Below are positions 43,495 to 52,564 of a stretch of DNA of 64,000 nt, piece after piece; within the stretch, counting starts at the first letter, position 1, and every line of letters begins with the position of its first letter. The position numbers and the translations under genes are program-made. The stretch comes from Eubacteriales bacterium. Lineage in GTDB: Bacteria > Bacillota > Clostridia > Lachnospirales > Lachnospiraceae. Location: contig JAUNPU010000001.1 of the NCBI GenBank assembly GCA_030536555.1, positions 209,462 through 273,461 on the forward strand, written 5' to 3'. The notes under the pieces were generated by a model. It worked only from the letters and a program-made list of their open reading frames with translations. It was not told the origin of the DNA and did not search any database.

Positions 43495-44949
43495 ATGGGG
43501 AATGAGATGAGAAAGCTGCAGTTTCCCTGGAAACAGAAGTTTACCATCAGCCTGAAGGTGCCGATGGTGATCCTGCTGGTGCTGTTTGGCATGATTCCCA
43601 TGATGGTGTGTGTCAAGACGGTGATCAGCTCCATCGAGCAGAATCAGACCAATGCCCGGATGATCGAGGTGCAGAATCAGTGCCAGATCTTAAGCAGCAA
43701 GCTGTCCAGAACAGGGTATCTTCGCGGAGAAGTGAAGGACGGTTCTGTGGACAGCGAGATCAGTACGATTGCGGACATCTACAATGGACGGATCGTCGTG
43801 GTCAATAAGGATTACCGGATCGTTCAGGATACCTACGACATTGCAAAGAACCGGCTGCATGTGGCGGAGGAGGTCATCCGTTGTTTTCAGGGGGAGTCCA
43901 GCAGCAGTTATAACAAGGAAAAGCATTATTTTATCCATACCCTTCCGATCTATGACGGAAGCGGTGAGCAGAATATTGACGGTGTGATGATGTCGATCAT
44001 ATCGACGGAAGGGATTCTGTCCATGGTGGATGCGGTGGAGAATAAGGCTTCTCTGCTGCAGTTTATCGTATTGCTGCTGCTGTTCATTGCGGCGGCGGTG
44101 GCGGTGGCATTTCTGATGAGGCCCTTTAAGGAGTTTCAGGGGAAGCTGAATCATGTGGCGGACGGTTCGCTGGATACGGATATCAGTGCGGATACATACC
44201 GGGAGACCCGGAATATTTCTCAGGCGGTCGGCAGGACCCTTTCCAAGCTTAAGGAGGTGGACCAGTCCCGTCAGGAGTTCGTATCCAATGTGTCCCACGA
44301 GCTGAAGACGCCGATCACATCCATTCGCGTGCTGGCGGATTCGCTGATGGGCATGGAAGATGTGCCGGTGGAGTTGTATCGGGAGTTTATGGAGGATATT
44401 TCCGATGAGATCGACCGGGAGAGCAAGATTGTCGATGATCTGCTGGCTCTGGTGAAGATGGACAAGTCGGAGGCAGAGCTGAATATCAGCCAGGTCAATA
44501 TCAACGGTCTGGTGGAGCAGACGCTGAAGCGGCTGCGGCCGATTGCCAACAAGCGGAAGGTGGAGCTGATTTTTGAGAGTATCCGTGAGGTTACGGGTGA
44601 CATCGATGAGACGAAGCTGTCGCTGGTAATCACGAATCTGGTGGAAAATGCCATCAAGTACAACATGGAAGAGGGATGGGTCCGGGTAACGCTGGATGCG
44701 GACCACAAGTTCTTCTATATCAAGGTGGCGGATTCCGGCATTGGCATTCCGGAGGAGGTACAGGAGCGTATTTTCGACCGGTTCTTCCGGGTGGACAAGG
44801 CCAGATCCAGAGAGACCGGCGGAAGCGGCCTTGGGCTTGCCATCACCCGGAGTGTGGTGCTGATGCACAAGGGAGCCATCAAACTGAGCAGCAAAGAGGG
44901 CGAGGGAAGTGTATTTACGATCCGAATCCCTCTGAATTACATTGCATAG
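43495..44949 (+). CDS. Sensor histidine kinase without adjacent response regulator
   Basis: A 484-residue membrane kinase. Two helices (about 22-44 and 181-205) enclose an extracellular sensor of about 135 residues; a HAMP-like segment follows. The HisKA site is His268 in VSNVSHELKTPITS, then the N box NLVENAIKYN, G1 DSGIGIPEE, F box IFDRFFRVDKARSR and G2 GGSGLGLAI. A response regulator gene would be expected next door, but DegV precedes and a GerMN lipoprotein follows (15-base gap). The gene pair resembles MtrB-LpqB in Actinobacteria. Its regulator must be encoded elsewhere. Confidence 0.93.
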   Translation: MGNEMRKLQFPWKQKFTISLKVPMVILLVLFGMIPMMVCVKTVISSIEQNQTNARMIEVQNQCQILSSKLSRTGYLRGEVKDGSVDSEISTIADIYNGRIVVVNKDYRIVQDTYDIAKNRLHVAEEVIRCFQGESSSSYNKEKHYFIHTLPIYDGSGEQNIDGVMMSIISTEGILSMVDAVENKASLLQFIVLLLLFIAAAVAVAFLMRPFKEFQGKLNHVADGSLDTDISADTYRETRNISQAVGRTLSKLKEVDQSRQEFVSNVSHELKTPITSIRVLADSLMGMEDVPVELYREFMEDISDEIDRESKIVDDLLALVKMDKSEAELNISQVNINGLVEQTLKRLRPIANKRKVELIFESIREVTGDIDETKLSLVITNLVENAIKYNMEEGWVRVTLDADHKFFYIKVADSGIGIPEEVQERIFDRFFRVDKARSRETGGSGLGLAITRSVVLMHKGAIKLSSKEGEGSVFTIRIPLNYIA

Positions 44950-44964
44950 CAGGAGGTATAACGC

Positions 44965-45912
44965 ATGAAACGATTATGGAAATGGTCCGTTCTGCTGACA
45001 GCCCTTCTGCTTGCGGGAGTCTGCAGTCTGGCGCTGACCGGATGCAGCGGAACCAGGGAGCTGGAAGAAGGGGAAAAGGCGTATCAGATCTACTATCTGA
45101 ATACGGCTACCACCCGGATGGTGCCGCAGGAATACCGGACGAAAACTCAGGATACGGACCAGTTGATCGAGGAGCTGATGGACTGCTTCCGTCATGTGCC
45201 GGCTGATCTGGACTGTCAGGGAGCGCTGTCTGACAAGGCTGTCTATCAGGGATTTCGCCGGGATGACATGGTCCTGTATCTGTTCTTCGATAACGGCTAC
45301 ACCAGCATGAAATCCGGCAGAGAGATTCTGTGCCGGGCGGCGCTGGTCAAGACGCTGACTCAGGTGGAAGGCGTGGATTACGTCAGCATTTATACCGGAG
45401 ATCAGCCCCTGATGAATACCGCCGGCATGCCGGTGGGGATGATGTCAGCCAGCGATTTTGTGGACAGCGTCAGCGATGTCAATGCATATGAAAGCACGGA
45501 GCTGACCCTGTATTTTACCGATCAGTCGGGAGAAAAGCTGTACGCCGAGAAGCGCAACGTGATGCACAACATCAACACATCGGCGGAGAAGGTGGTGCTG
45601 GAGGAGCTGATCAGCGGTCCGGAGCAGTGGGGACTGAAGCCGACGCTGGATCCGTCCATCAAAGTGCTGAACGTATCCGTCAACGAAAATGTGTGTTATC
45701 TGAATTTTGACGGCGCATTTTTAAGCAACGCGCTGGAGGTGAAGGACTACATCCCGATCTATTCCATTGTAAATTCTCTGTCGGAGCTGACCGGCATCAG
45801 CCGGGTGCAGATTGCGGTCAATGGAAGCCAGGAGATGTCATTTCGCGATTCCATTCCGCTGAATACGGCCTTCGAGCGGAATCTGGACTATATAGGAGGA
45901 AATGAAAATTAA
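44965..45912 (+). CDS. GerMN-domain lipoprotein
   Basis: A 315-residue lipoprotein with lipobox LTGC (Cys27). Two GerMN-like halves are visible: residues about 45-165 (YLNTATTRMVPQEYRT to VSIYTGDQPL), and a clearer one at about 185-300 (LTLYFTDQSGEKLYAEKRN, VVLEELISGPEQWGLKPTLDPSIKVLNVSVNENVCYLNFDGAFL). GerM is a spore germination/sporulation protein in Bacillus; the domain also occurs in LpqB, the partner of the MtrB kinase. AGGAGG precedes the ATG. It follows the histidine kinase and overlaps comEC by 11 bases, so it may modulate the kinase from outside the cell. Confidence 0.9.
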   Translation: MKRLWKWSVLLTALLLAGVCSLALTGCSGTRELEEGEKAYQIYYLNTATTRMVPQEYRTKTQDTDQLIEELMDCFRHVPADLDCQGALSDKAVYQGFRRDDMVLYLFFDNGYTSMKSGREILCRAALVKTLTQVEGVDYVSIYTGDQPLMNTAGMPVGMMSASDFVDSVSDVNAYESTELTLYFTDQSGEKLYAEKRNVMHNINTSAEKVVLEELISGPEQWGLKPTLDPSIKVLNVSVNENVCYLNFDGAFLSNALEVKDYIPIYSIVNSLSELTGISRVQIAVNGSQEMSFRDSIPLNTAFERNLDYIGGNEN

Positions 45913-48349
45913 ACGACCACTACTGATACTAGCAGCGGGATTCGTACTTGGAGAGGTGCTGGGTCTGCAAATGTCAGTTGCGGTAAAGATAATTCTGTGG
46001 CTGGTGGCAGGTGCCGCGGTCAGCCTGATGGTGACCGCGCGACGAAGAGCGGCAGGTGAAGCCGTCCATTCGGACAGTCACACAGAATACGGAGCGTTCC
46101 GAATCAGGACAGGCAGAAGTTTATGGTTATGGCTTCTGCCTGTTTTTGTATTTGCGGGGATGATGCGGGCGGATTGGGTGAGAAATGCCTGTGAGAAAGA
46201 ACTGGGATTGGAGCTTTCCGGCAGGAGGATGGAAGTCTGCGGAACTGTTCGGACGGTGGAAGAGCGGGAGGACGGAGGTCTGATCGTGGTGATGGAGAGG
46301 TGCGAAGGAGTATGGGGGGAGTGTGAAACAGAGCGGGAGGAAACAGCAGGGCAGGTGGAAGCGACGTGTCGTGAGCGGTTGAGCAGACTGCAGGTATATC
46401 TGGACGCACCAGAAAATGACTGGATGGTATTCCCCGGAAACCGCATCCGTGTGACCGGTACGGTTCAGGCGTATGACAGAGCACGCAATCCGGGTGAATT
46501 TGACTATCGGCTCTACTATCGCTCTCTGAAGCTGAATTACCGGATGTTTGCGGATCAATGTGAGATTCTGGACGGGCGTAAAGATTTTGTCCGGTATGCA
46601 CTTTTGCAGTTTGGATGGTGGGCATCGGGGATTCTGGAACAGACGGCAGACCCGGAGGAGGCCGGTATATACCGGGCAGTCATTCTTGGGGATAAGAGTG
46701 GAATGAATCCGTCTGTCCGGAATCTGTATCAGAAAAGCGGAATTGCGCACCTGCTGGCGGTCAGCGGTCTGCATCTGTCCATGGTCAGCATGGCAGCTTA
46801 CGGGGGACTCAGGAAGCTGGGAACAGGGTATGGAAAAGCCGGCATCCTGGGGGGAGCAGTGCTGGCAGCCTATGCGGTGCTGACTGGCGCATCGCCTTCT
46901 GTACTGCGGGCGCTGATTATGGCCCTGTGCGGATTCCTGGCGGCATATCTGGGGAGAACCTATGACCTGATGTCGGCGCTGTCGCTGGCGGCACTCTGCC
47001 TGTTCTGGGACAGTCCGTACCGGATCTGCCAGGCGGGAGTTCAGCTTTCTTTCGGTGCGCTGATTGGAATCGGGTGGCTGGCACCGTGTCTGACCGGGGA
47101 AGTGAAAAGGGAATTACAGATAAGACAGGCGCTGCTTGTAAGTATGAGCATGCAGCTTGTGACGCTGCCGCCGATTCTCTATCATTTCTTTCAGTATCCG
47201 CTCTATGGAATCTTTCTGAATTTTCTGGTGGTACCACTGATGGGAGGAGTGGTTGCTTCGGGAACCGGAGGAATCCTGCTGGGGGCGTGGAACCGGGCGG
47301 CGGGGCGATTTGCTCTGGGAACCGGGCACTGGATTCTGTGCTGGTATGAGCTGTGCTGCCGGATCTTTGCGAAGCTGCCAGGTTACGTCCTGATGCCGGG
47401 GCGGTCTTCGGCGTGGAAAATGGGGGTGTATTATGGGAGTCTGATGGCGCTGGCATGGAGAAGGGCGCACAGACTGGAACATCAGAAGCAGGCGGGCAGA
47501 GAATGGCTTCCGGTCATGGTGTCGATTCTGCTATTGATGGTCCCGGCTCCGGTACACGGACTGCAGGTGACATTTCTGGATGTCGGTCAGGGGGATGGAA
47601 TCTGTATGCAGTCCGGAAAAGAGGTTGTTCTTGTGGATGGCGGAAGTACCGATGAAACACACCTTGGGAAGAATCGTCTGGCTCCGTTTCTCAAGAGCCG
47701 GGGCATCTCGAAGGTTACCTGTGCGGTGGTCAGCCATGGGGATCAGGATCATATCAGCGGACTTCGGTATCTGCTGGAGGAGGAGCCGGATATTCAGGTG
47801 GAACAGCTGGTGCTTCCGGCAGCCGGAAGAGGGGATGTAGTTTATGGGGAGCTGGAGGCGCTGGCACTCCGGCGGGGCAGCCGGATTCTGTGGATGGAAT
47901 CGGGGGAAGCGCTTTCGCTGAAGGGATTTTCCGTGACATGTCTGTACCCTTCAAAAGAGCAGGGAGAGGAAAATGACCGGAACTGTCATTCCCTGGTTCT
48001 GCGGGTAGATTATGGCGGATTTCACATGCTGCTGACCGGTGATATGACCGGAGAAGGGGAGCAGGAGCTTCTGCGCCGGACAGCGCCTGGGACGCTTTCG
48101 GATATCCAGGTGCTTAAGATTGCCCACCACGGGTCCGAATATTCCACAACGGAGGAGTGGCTGGAAGCGGTAGGACCCCAGTGGGCGGTGATCTCCTACG
48201 GGGAGGGGAATCGCTATGGACATCCTCATGACGCGGTGCTGGAAAGGCTTCGCGGTCAGGGGAGTGCGGTCTTTGAAACGGCGAAAAGCGGGGCGGTGAT
48301 GCTGAGAACGGATGGGGAGAAGATATGGTGGGAGGTGTTTGGGGATTAG
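45902..48349 (+). CDS. comEC: ComEC/Rec2 DNA-uptake channel
   Basis: An 815-residue protein. The N-terminal soluble part (about 70-240) follows short helices; the competence domain has IAHLLAVSGLHLSMVSMAAYGGLRKLG and many helices to about residue 540. The C-terminal metallo-beta-lactamase-like domain holds FLDVGQGDGICMQSG, VVSHGDQDHISGL, LLTGDMTGEGEQELL and IAHHGSEYSTTEEWLEAV. The family carries single-stranded DNA through the membrane in transformation. It ends the five-gene operon from 40820. A T run follows the stop, but I see no good stem there. In many Firmicutes holA comes next; here a 4-kb cassette lies between. Confidence 0.95.
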   Translation: MKIKRPLLILAAGFVLGEVLGLQMSVAVKIILWLVAGAAVSLMVTARRRAAGEAVHSDSHTEYGAFRIRTGRSLWLWLLPVFVFAGMMRADWVRNACEKELGLELSGRRMEVCGTVRTVEEREDGGLIVVMERCEGVWGECETEREETAGQVEATCRERLSRLQVYLDAPENDWMVFPGNRIRVTGTVQAYDRARNPGEFDYRLYYRSLKLNYRMFADQCEILDGRKDFVRYALLQFGWWASGILEQTADPEEAGIYRAVILGDKSGMNPSVRNLYQKSGIAHLLAVSGLHLSMVSMAAYGGLRKLGTGYGKAGILGGAVLAAYAVLTGASPSVLRALIMALCGFLAAYLGRTYDLMSALSLAALCLFWDSPYRICQAGVQLSFGALIGIGWLAPCLTGEVKRELQIRQALLVSMSMQLVTLPPILYHFFQYPLYGIFLNFLVVPLMGGVVASGTGGILLGAWNRAAGRFALGTGHWILCWYELCCRIFAKLPGYVLMPGRSSAWKMGVYYGSLMALAWRRAHRLEHQKQAGREWLPVMVSILLLMVPAPVHGLQVTFLDVGQGDGICMQSGKEVVLVDGGSTDETHLGKNRLAPFLKSRGISKVTCAVVSHGDQDHISGLRYLLEEEPDIQVEQLVLPAAGRGDVVYGELEALALRRGSRILWMESGEALSLKGFSVTCLYPSKEQGEENDRNCHSLVLRVDYGGFHMLLTGDMTGEGEQELLRRTAPGTLSDIQVLKIAHHGSEYSTTEEWLEAVGPQWAVISYGEGNRYGHPHDAVLERLRGQGSAVFETAKSGAVMLRTDGEKIWWEVFGD

Positions 48350-48412
48350 AAGACGGGCTTCGCGGTGCGCCACGGGCTTTTTTGTCTGTTGATCATAAAA
48401 AATTTGTATTTC

Positions 48413-48454
48413 GCACACATTCCCTGGAAAAAACAACGATAAAAAGCACACATT
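48413..48454 (+). promoter_or_regulatory. Direct repeats, candidate AraC-type sites upstream of the cupin gene
   Basis: GCACACATT occurs at 48413-48421 and 48446-48454, 33 bases apart (about three helical turns), each followed by a CC-containing tail. A -10 TATAAT lies at 48494-48499, but the -35 position (48471-48476, ACCATA) is poor. That combination fits an activator-dependent promoter, and an AraC gene follows the cupin gene. Confidence 0.45.
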
Positions 48455-48571
48455 TTCCGATTATTAGGATACCATAAGCCGGAAGAAAATGTATATAATA
48501 TAGTCATATTAAAGGACGTCCGAAATAAAAAGCAACATAAAAAATGACAACAAAAAACAGGAGGAGTTACC

Positions 48572-49528
48572 ATGAGTAAGTATTCACTTCACGATATCCA
48601 CATTGACCCGGAAAAAAATTATCTGATGGATTTTGATGAGTATTATGGGGGAAAGAAAACCTATTCAAAGTATTTCATTGAACCTTATGGACCTTATCAG
48701 CATAACGAAATGTTGGACACTGTTTATGTGGACCCGGATCATGAGATGTGCTATCACGAGCACACCCGCGGTGTGGAGACATTTCTGGTAGACGGCGGTT
48801 CTGTTCTCACAGAAATTTGCGGCAAAAAGGCAGTCTGCCATAAGGGTGATATCATTCATCTTGCGCCGTACACGCCTCATAAGTTTACCTGGATTGAAGC
48901 GGGCACAATCTGGAGAGAGCTGTTCCAGGAGACTCAGATGGGTGAGGATTGTATTGCAAACCTGCGTTATAAAGAATATAATAGAGAACAGTTTGATATG
49001 GCTAAGGACGGACAGAGCGGTGACAGCAATTATTACAAGTTTACGCCTGTAACAGAGACCGTTCCCAAAGAGCAGATTTACCAGATCCGCCCATACAACG
49101 GTGGTCTGTGCACCTATAAGTTCGAGGGCTGTGAGCTTCGCCAGAAGGTTGCGCGCTGGGAGACTAAGGGTCACAAGGAAATCTGGCAGCTCTGCATGGA
49201 TCCCGGATTTGAGATCAGCTGGGGAGCAGAAAATCCATTCTACGGTCTGTTTATTGTACAGGAAGGCACGGTAGAGGTAAGGATTGACGGTATGGAGAAG
49301 TTTACAGCCAAGGAGCGAGATATTCTTCATATTCCAAGTCATCTTTCCGGTGAGATTTTTGCCAAGGACGGAGCGGTTCTGTTTGATTACAACTGTGAGG
49401 GATTCGGACTTCGCGCAATCGAAGAATTGTATTCCATTTACGCCGCAGATCCTGCAAAGGGGGCAGAGGCAGCAGCGGAAATCCTTGAGAAGCATAAATG
49501 TTATGTTCATGGCCGTCTGGTAAAATAA
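48572..49528 (+). CDS. Cupin domain protein
   Basis: A 318-residue protein with two cupin-like halves. The N-terminal one carries the metal ligands: HEMCYHEHTRGVETFLVDGG (His, His, Glu) and GDIIHLAPYTPHKF (His). The C-terminal one (about 205-280) reads GLFIVQEGTVEVRIDGMEKFTAKERDILHIPSHLSGEIF, with fewer metal ligands. Cupins of this type isomerise or oxidise small organic acids or sugars, but the reaction is not readable. GGAGG precedes the ATG. It is followed by a strong terminator, then by AraC and MFS genes that likely form one inducible cassette with it. Confidence 0.85.
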   Translation: MSKYSLHDIHIDPEKNYLMDFDEYYGGKKTYSKYFIEPYGPYQHNEMLDTVYVDPDHEMCYHEHTRGVETFLVDGGSVLTEICGKKAVCHKGDIIHLAPYTPHKFTWIEAGTIWRELFQETQMGEDCIANLRYKEYNREQFDMAKDGQSGDSNYYKFTPVTETVPKEQIYQIRPYNGGLCTYKFEGCELRQKVARWETKGHKEIWQLCMDPGFEISWGAENPFYGLFIVQEGTVEVRIDGMEKFTAKERDILHIPSHLSGEIFAKDGAVLFDYNCEGFGLRAIEELYSIYAADPAKGAEAAAEILEKHKCYVHGRLVK

Positions 49529-49536
49529 AAGAAACG

Positions 49537-49582
49537 ATAAACCGGAACAGCAGACATAAACCTATCAGCTGTTCCGGTTTAT
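49537..49582 (+). terminator. Intrinsic terminator after the cupin gene
   Basis: ATAAACCGGAACAGC (49537-49551) pairs perfectly over 15 bp with GCTGTTCCGGTTTAT (49568-49582). It separates cupin expression from the AraC and MFS genes. Confidence 0.85.
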
Positions 49583-49633
49583 TTGCACGAGTGAAGGAGT
49601 TGTCAGAAGAAGAAACAGGGGTTGGAGCGAAAG

Positions 49634-51181
49634 ATGAATATACTGGTGGTCGGTGACAATTGTCTCGAACAAAGTTTTACAGAAGCAGGAGTGAAATACG
49701 GGCACAATATCTGGTTTACAGAACCGTTTCCCGATTTGGCGGATTTTGCTCAGTTTGAACCGGAGTGCGCGGTTTTAATGATTTCAAGGCCTGCTGCCTT
49801 TGTTCAGGATTATATGACGGAACTGCACAGGGAATGCGGAGTACACCGGTTCCTTTTATTTGAGCGCCGATCGGATGGAACCTGTTTTTATGTGAAAAGC
49901 GAAGAAGAGGATTCCGGTCTGGAGGATTTTTTCTGCAGGGCATTAGGAGAAAATCCCTTATATTTGCTTAAATATCCGGAGGAAAGCTGGAAACTGCGGT
50001 TCCCTCATGCCTTTGAAGGCCAGCAGCGCCGTGAAATCACGAAAACCATGCTTTACGGCATTACGGAAAAAGAATTCCGGCGGTCAAAGGAAAGATATGG
50101 TCTGGATATTGACAGTGACAATTTTTATCTTTTTATGTGGGAGCTGGACAAAACATCGCTGATTGATTATGCGGCCAATACGTCGATCCACTATTTCCTT
50201 CATGCATTGCGTCTGGAGGATTTTAAGCAGGTGTTAAAGGAAAATATGGGCGGTGAGATTATATTTACGGATATATCCTTCGCCTATATTATAGCCAACG
50301 GGTCGGAACCTGCCAGCCTGCGTATGCGTAAGCTTGAGGCAGAGCGTATTTCCGCCGCCCTGGCAGGAGTGGCAGGGCGCGTTTCTTCCCATTGTTTTAT
50401 TAGCAGGCTGCTCCATGGCCCGGAGGAAATTTACAGTGGTCATCAGGAATTTAAAAAAACCTGTGCGTACCGTTTCTTTTGCAGGGAAGCCACTGCTCTT
50501 TCGGAGGAGTATGTCAGAACCCACCGGAAATGGTTCGGCCGGGAGGAAATCCAGGAGAGTCTGGATAAAATCCGTCATTATATCAGTTTTGATATGGAAA
50601 ATGTGGAGCTTGAGGAAGAAATCAGGCACCTTTATATGCGTGTTGTAAAGCCGAGTATGAGTTATACCCTGTATTATTTTGTCAGTGAGTCCATTCTTGA
50701 ATCTCTGAAAAAGGAATTGCAGGTAAAGATTCTCCTGGAAACCATGGACAGTCCCTGGCTGATTTTGACCAGCCAGCTGGGAACCATAGAGGAAAGCTGC
50801 AGTCAGGTGCTGGAATGTATCGGAACCCTTGCAAAACAGCAGGTAAAAACTCATAACATCGGAAATATTGTTGTGCGTCAGGCACTTCAATATATTGAGG
50901 AAAATTATACACAGCTTTTGTCGGTAAACGAAATGGCGAAGGAGCTGAATGTAAGCTCCTCTTATTTGAGCCAGTGCTTTAAAAAGGAGACCGGGACAGG
51001 CATCAAACGGTATCTTACCATGCGTCGCATGCAGGAGGCAAAAAAACTGCTGATGAATACGGATGTATCTGTGAACGCGGTAGCGATTGCGGTGGGATAT
51101 GACGATTACCGGCAGTTTTCAAAGATGTTCAAGGCATTTACCGGAGTGACGCCTGTTCAGTGCAGGAAAGGAGTCGTTTAA
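49634..51181 (+). CDS. AraC-family transcriptional regulator
   Basis: A 515-residue regulator. The C-terminal 100 residues hold both AraC HTH units (YIEENYTQLLSVNEMAKELNVSSSYLSQCFKKETGTGIKRYL and AKKLLMNTDVSVNAVAIAVGYDDYRQFSKMFKAFTGVTPVQCRK). The long N-terminal part is mostly helical and not recognised; its length is like that of YesN/AraC fusions but I see no receiver Asp motif. ATG 49634 has GGAG six bases upstream. Third positions are noticeably richer in A/T than in comEC or holA, which suits a later-acquired cassette. It probably controls the cupin gene, and the MFS gene that begins one base after its stop. Confidence 0.9.
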   Translation: MNILVVGDNCLEQSFTEAGVKYGHNIWFTEPFPDLADFAQFEPECAVLMISRPAAFVQDYMTELHRECGVHRFLLFERRSDGTCFYVKSEEEDSGLEDFFCRALGENPLYLLKYPEESWKLRFPHAFEGQQRREITKTMLYGITEKEFRRSKERYGLDIDSDNFYLFMWELDKTSLIDYAANTSIHYFLHALRLEDFKQVLKENMGGEIIFTDISFAYIIANGSEPASLRMRKLEAERISAALAGVAGRVSSHCFISRLLHGPEEIYSGHQEFKKTCAYRFFCREATALSEEYVRTHRKWFGREEIQESLDKIRHYISFDMENVELEEEIRHLYMRVVKPSMSYTLYYFVSESILESLKKELQVKILLETMDSPWLILTSQLGTIEESCSQVLECIGTLAKQQVKTHNIGNIVVRQALQYIEENYTQLLSVNEMAKELNVSSSYLSQCFKKETGTGIKRYLTMRRMQEAKKLLMNTDVSVNAVAIAVGYDDYRQFSKMFKAFTGVTPVQCRKGVV

Positions 51182-51182
51182 A

Positions 51183-52364
51183 ATGAATAAAAAGAGGACA
51201 CTTACATTTGCAATCCTTATGATTGCTCTTGTTTGTCAGATCAATTCCATAGCGTCTGTTATGCTGGCGGATATATCCATGGCATTTCCGGATGCTTCCA
51301 ATGTGGCAATTCAGTATATCATGCAGTCCGGAATGATCGGCGCATTTGTAATTTCATTTCTTATGAGTGTATTTACTTCGCGTTTTGATAAAAAACCTAT
51401 GATCCTGATGGGACTGGGAGCTATTTTCCTGGGAGGACTTTTGCCTGTCATCAATCACAGCTCCATCTGGTTCTTGGATGTCTGCGGCTTCATTACCGGA
51501 GCCGGACAGGGCTTTCTTATGCCTCTTTTAGGCGCACTTATACTGGAAAATTATGAAGGCACAGAGCGAGAGCGTATGTTGGGGCTGAATACAACCTTTG
51601 TTACCGGGGGTTCGGCTCTGTTTCTTGTTCTTGCGGGACCATTGTGCAACATGGGATGGGTTAAGGTGTATTTTCTCTATTTTGCGGCAATTCCCGTTAT
51701 GCTGATTGCCCAGATGTTCCTGACAAAGGACGAGAAGAAGAAGACGACGGAATCGGAGGAAAAGAAGGAGAGTATAAAGATACCGGTGAAAGGCTGGATC
51801 CAGTGTGCGCTGGTGGTTCTGATGGGTCTTGGCTACACGGCATTTCCGCTGAATCTTTCGTTCCTTGTTGTTTCCAAAGGACTGGGCACTGCAACTACAG
51901 TGGGAATCGGTATGACAATGATTACGGTGATCAGCGCCCTGATCGGACTTGTATTCCCTCAGCTGATCCGGGTCAGCCGCCTGTATATCAGTACACTTGC
52001 GGCAGTATTTGGACTGATGGCGTCCATATGTATCATCAACGCTTCCAGTATGACTATGATTTACGCGGGAACCGCTCTTGCGGGTATCTTCTTTGGAATC
52101 AATACAGCCAGCCCCGGATATTATATTGGACGCATCTGTAATCAGAGCCAGTATGGTCCAACATTTTCCATGGCCATGAGCTGTAACTTTATGGGAATTA
52201 TTCTCAGCCCGATTATTTTGAACCTGATTACGGGGTTCTGGGGCGGAGATGCTCAGATTCCTGCCAATGCATTCATTACAGGTGCAGGCGTTTTTGCAGT
52301 GGTGCTGGTGCTTCAGATTGTGTGGAATACATATTTAAAGAGAACCCTTCCGGCGGAGAATTAA
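51183..52364 (+). CDS. MFS transporter
   Basis: A 393-residue major facilitator with about 12 helices. The loop between helices 2 and 3 carries SRFDKKPMILMGLGAIFLGGLLP, matching the family's conserved basic loop, and a cytoplasmic Lys/Glu-rich loop (KDEKKKTTESEEKKES) splits the two halves. Start lies one base after the AraC stop, with GAAAGGAG inside that gene, so the two are coupled. It is the natural transporter for the substrate of the cupin enzyme; identity unknown. A terminator follows. Confidence 0.9.
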   Translation: MNKKRTLTFAILMIALVCQINSIASVMLADISMAFPDASNVAIQYIMQSGMIGAFVISFLMSVFTSRFDKKPMILMGLGAIFLGGLLPVINHSSIWFLDVCGFITGAGQGFLMPLLGALILENYEGTERERMLGLNTTFVTGGSALFLVLAGPLCNMGWVKVYFLYFAAIPVMLIAQMFLTKDEKKKTTESEEKKESIKIPVKGWIQCALVVLMGLGYTAFPLNLSFLVVSKGLGTATTVGIGMTMITVISALIGLVFPQLIRVSRLYISTLAAVFGLMASICIINASSMTMIYAGTALAGIFFGINTASPGYYIGRICNQSQYGPTFSMAMSCNFMGIILSPIILNLITGFWGGDAQIPANAFITGAGVFAVVLVLQIVWNTYLKRTLPAEN

Positions 52365-52377
52365 ATTTTACAGGAAT

Positions 52378-52422
52378 AAAAAGCTGATACGGCAGGTGCA
52401 ACGTCTGCGGTATCAGCTTTTT
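52378..52422 (+). terminator. Intrinsic terminator after the MFS gene
   Basis: AAAAAGCTGATACGGCAG (52378-52395) pairs with CTGCGGTATCAGCTTTTT with one mismatch, ending in T run. It closes the cupin/AraC/MFS cassette. Confidence 0.9.
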
Positions 52423-52500
52423 ATTATATTACGCAAAAGCGTATCACAAGTGATAATTCATGAACTCTTGGTAAATAATATCCTCCCTTTGTAATACCGC

Positions 52501-52529
52501 TTTACGCCAACTTTTACAAATGCTATAAT
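52501..52529 (+). promoter_or_regulatory. Promoter for holA
   Basis: TTTACG (52501-52506) and TATAAT (52524-52529), spacer 17. Confidence 0.65.
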
Positions 52530-52564
52530 GCAGTTAAATATTACGATAAAACAGGAGAGAGACT

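Noticed and set aside
48350..48385. Intrinsic terminator directly after comEC
   Set aside because: There is a T run after ACGGGC, but the upstream ACGGGCTT copy is a direct, not inverted, repeat and no stable stem is evident.
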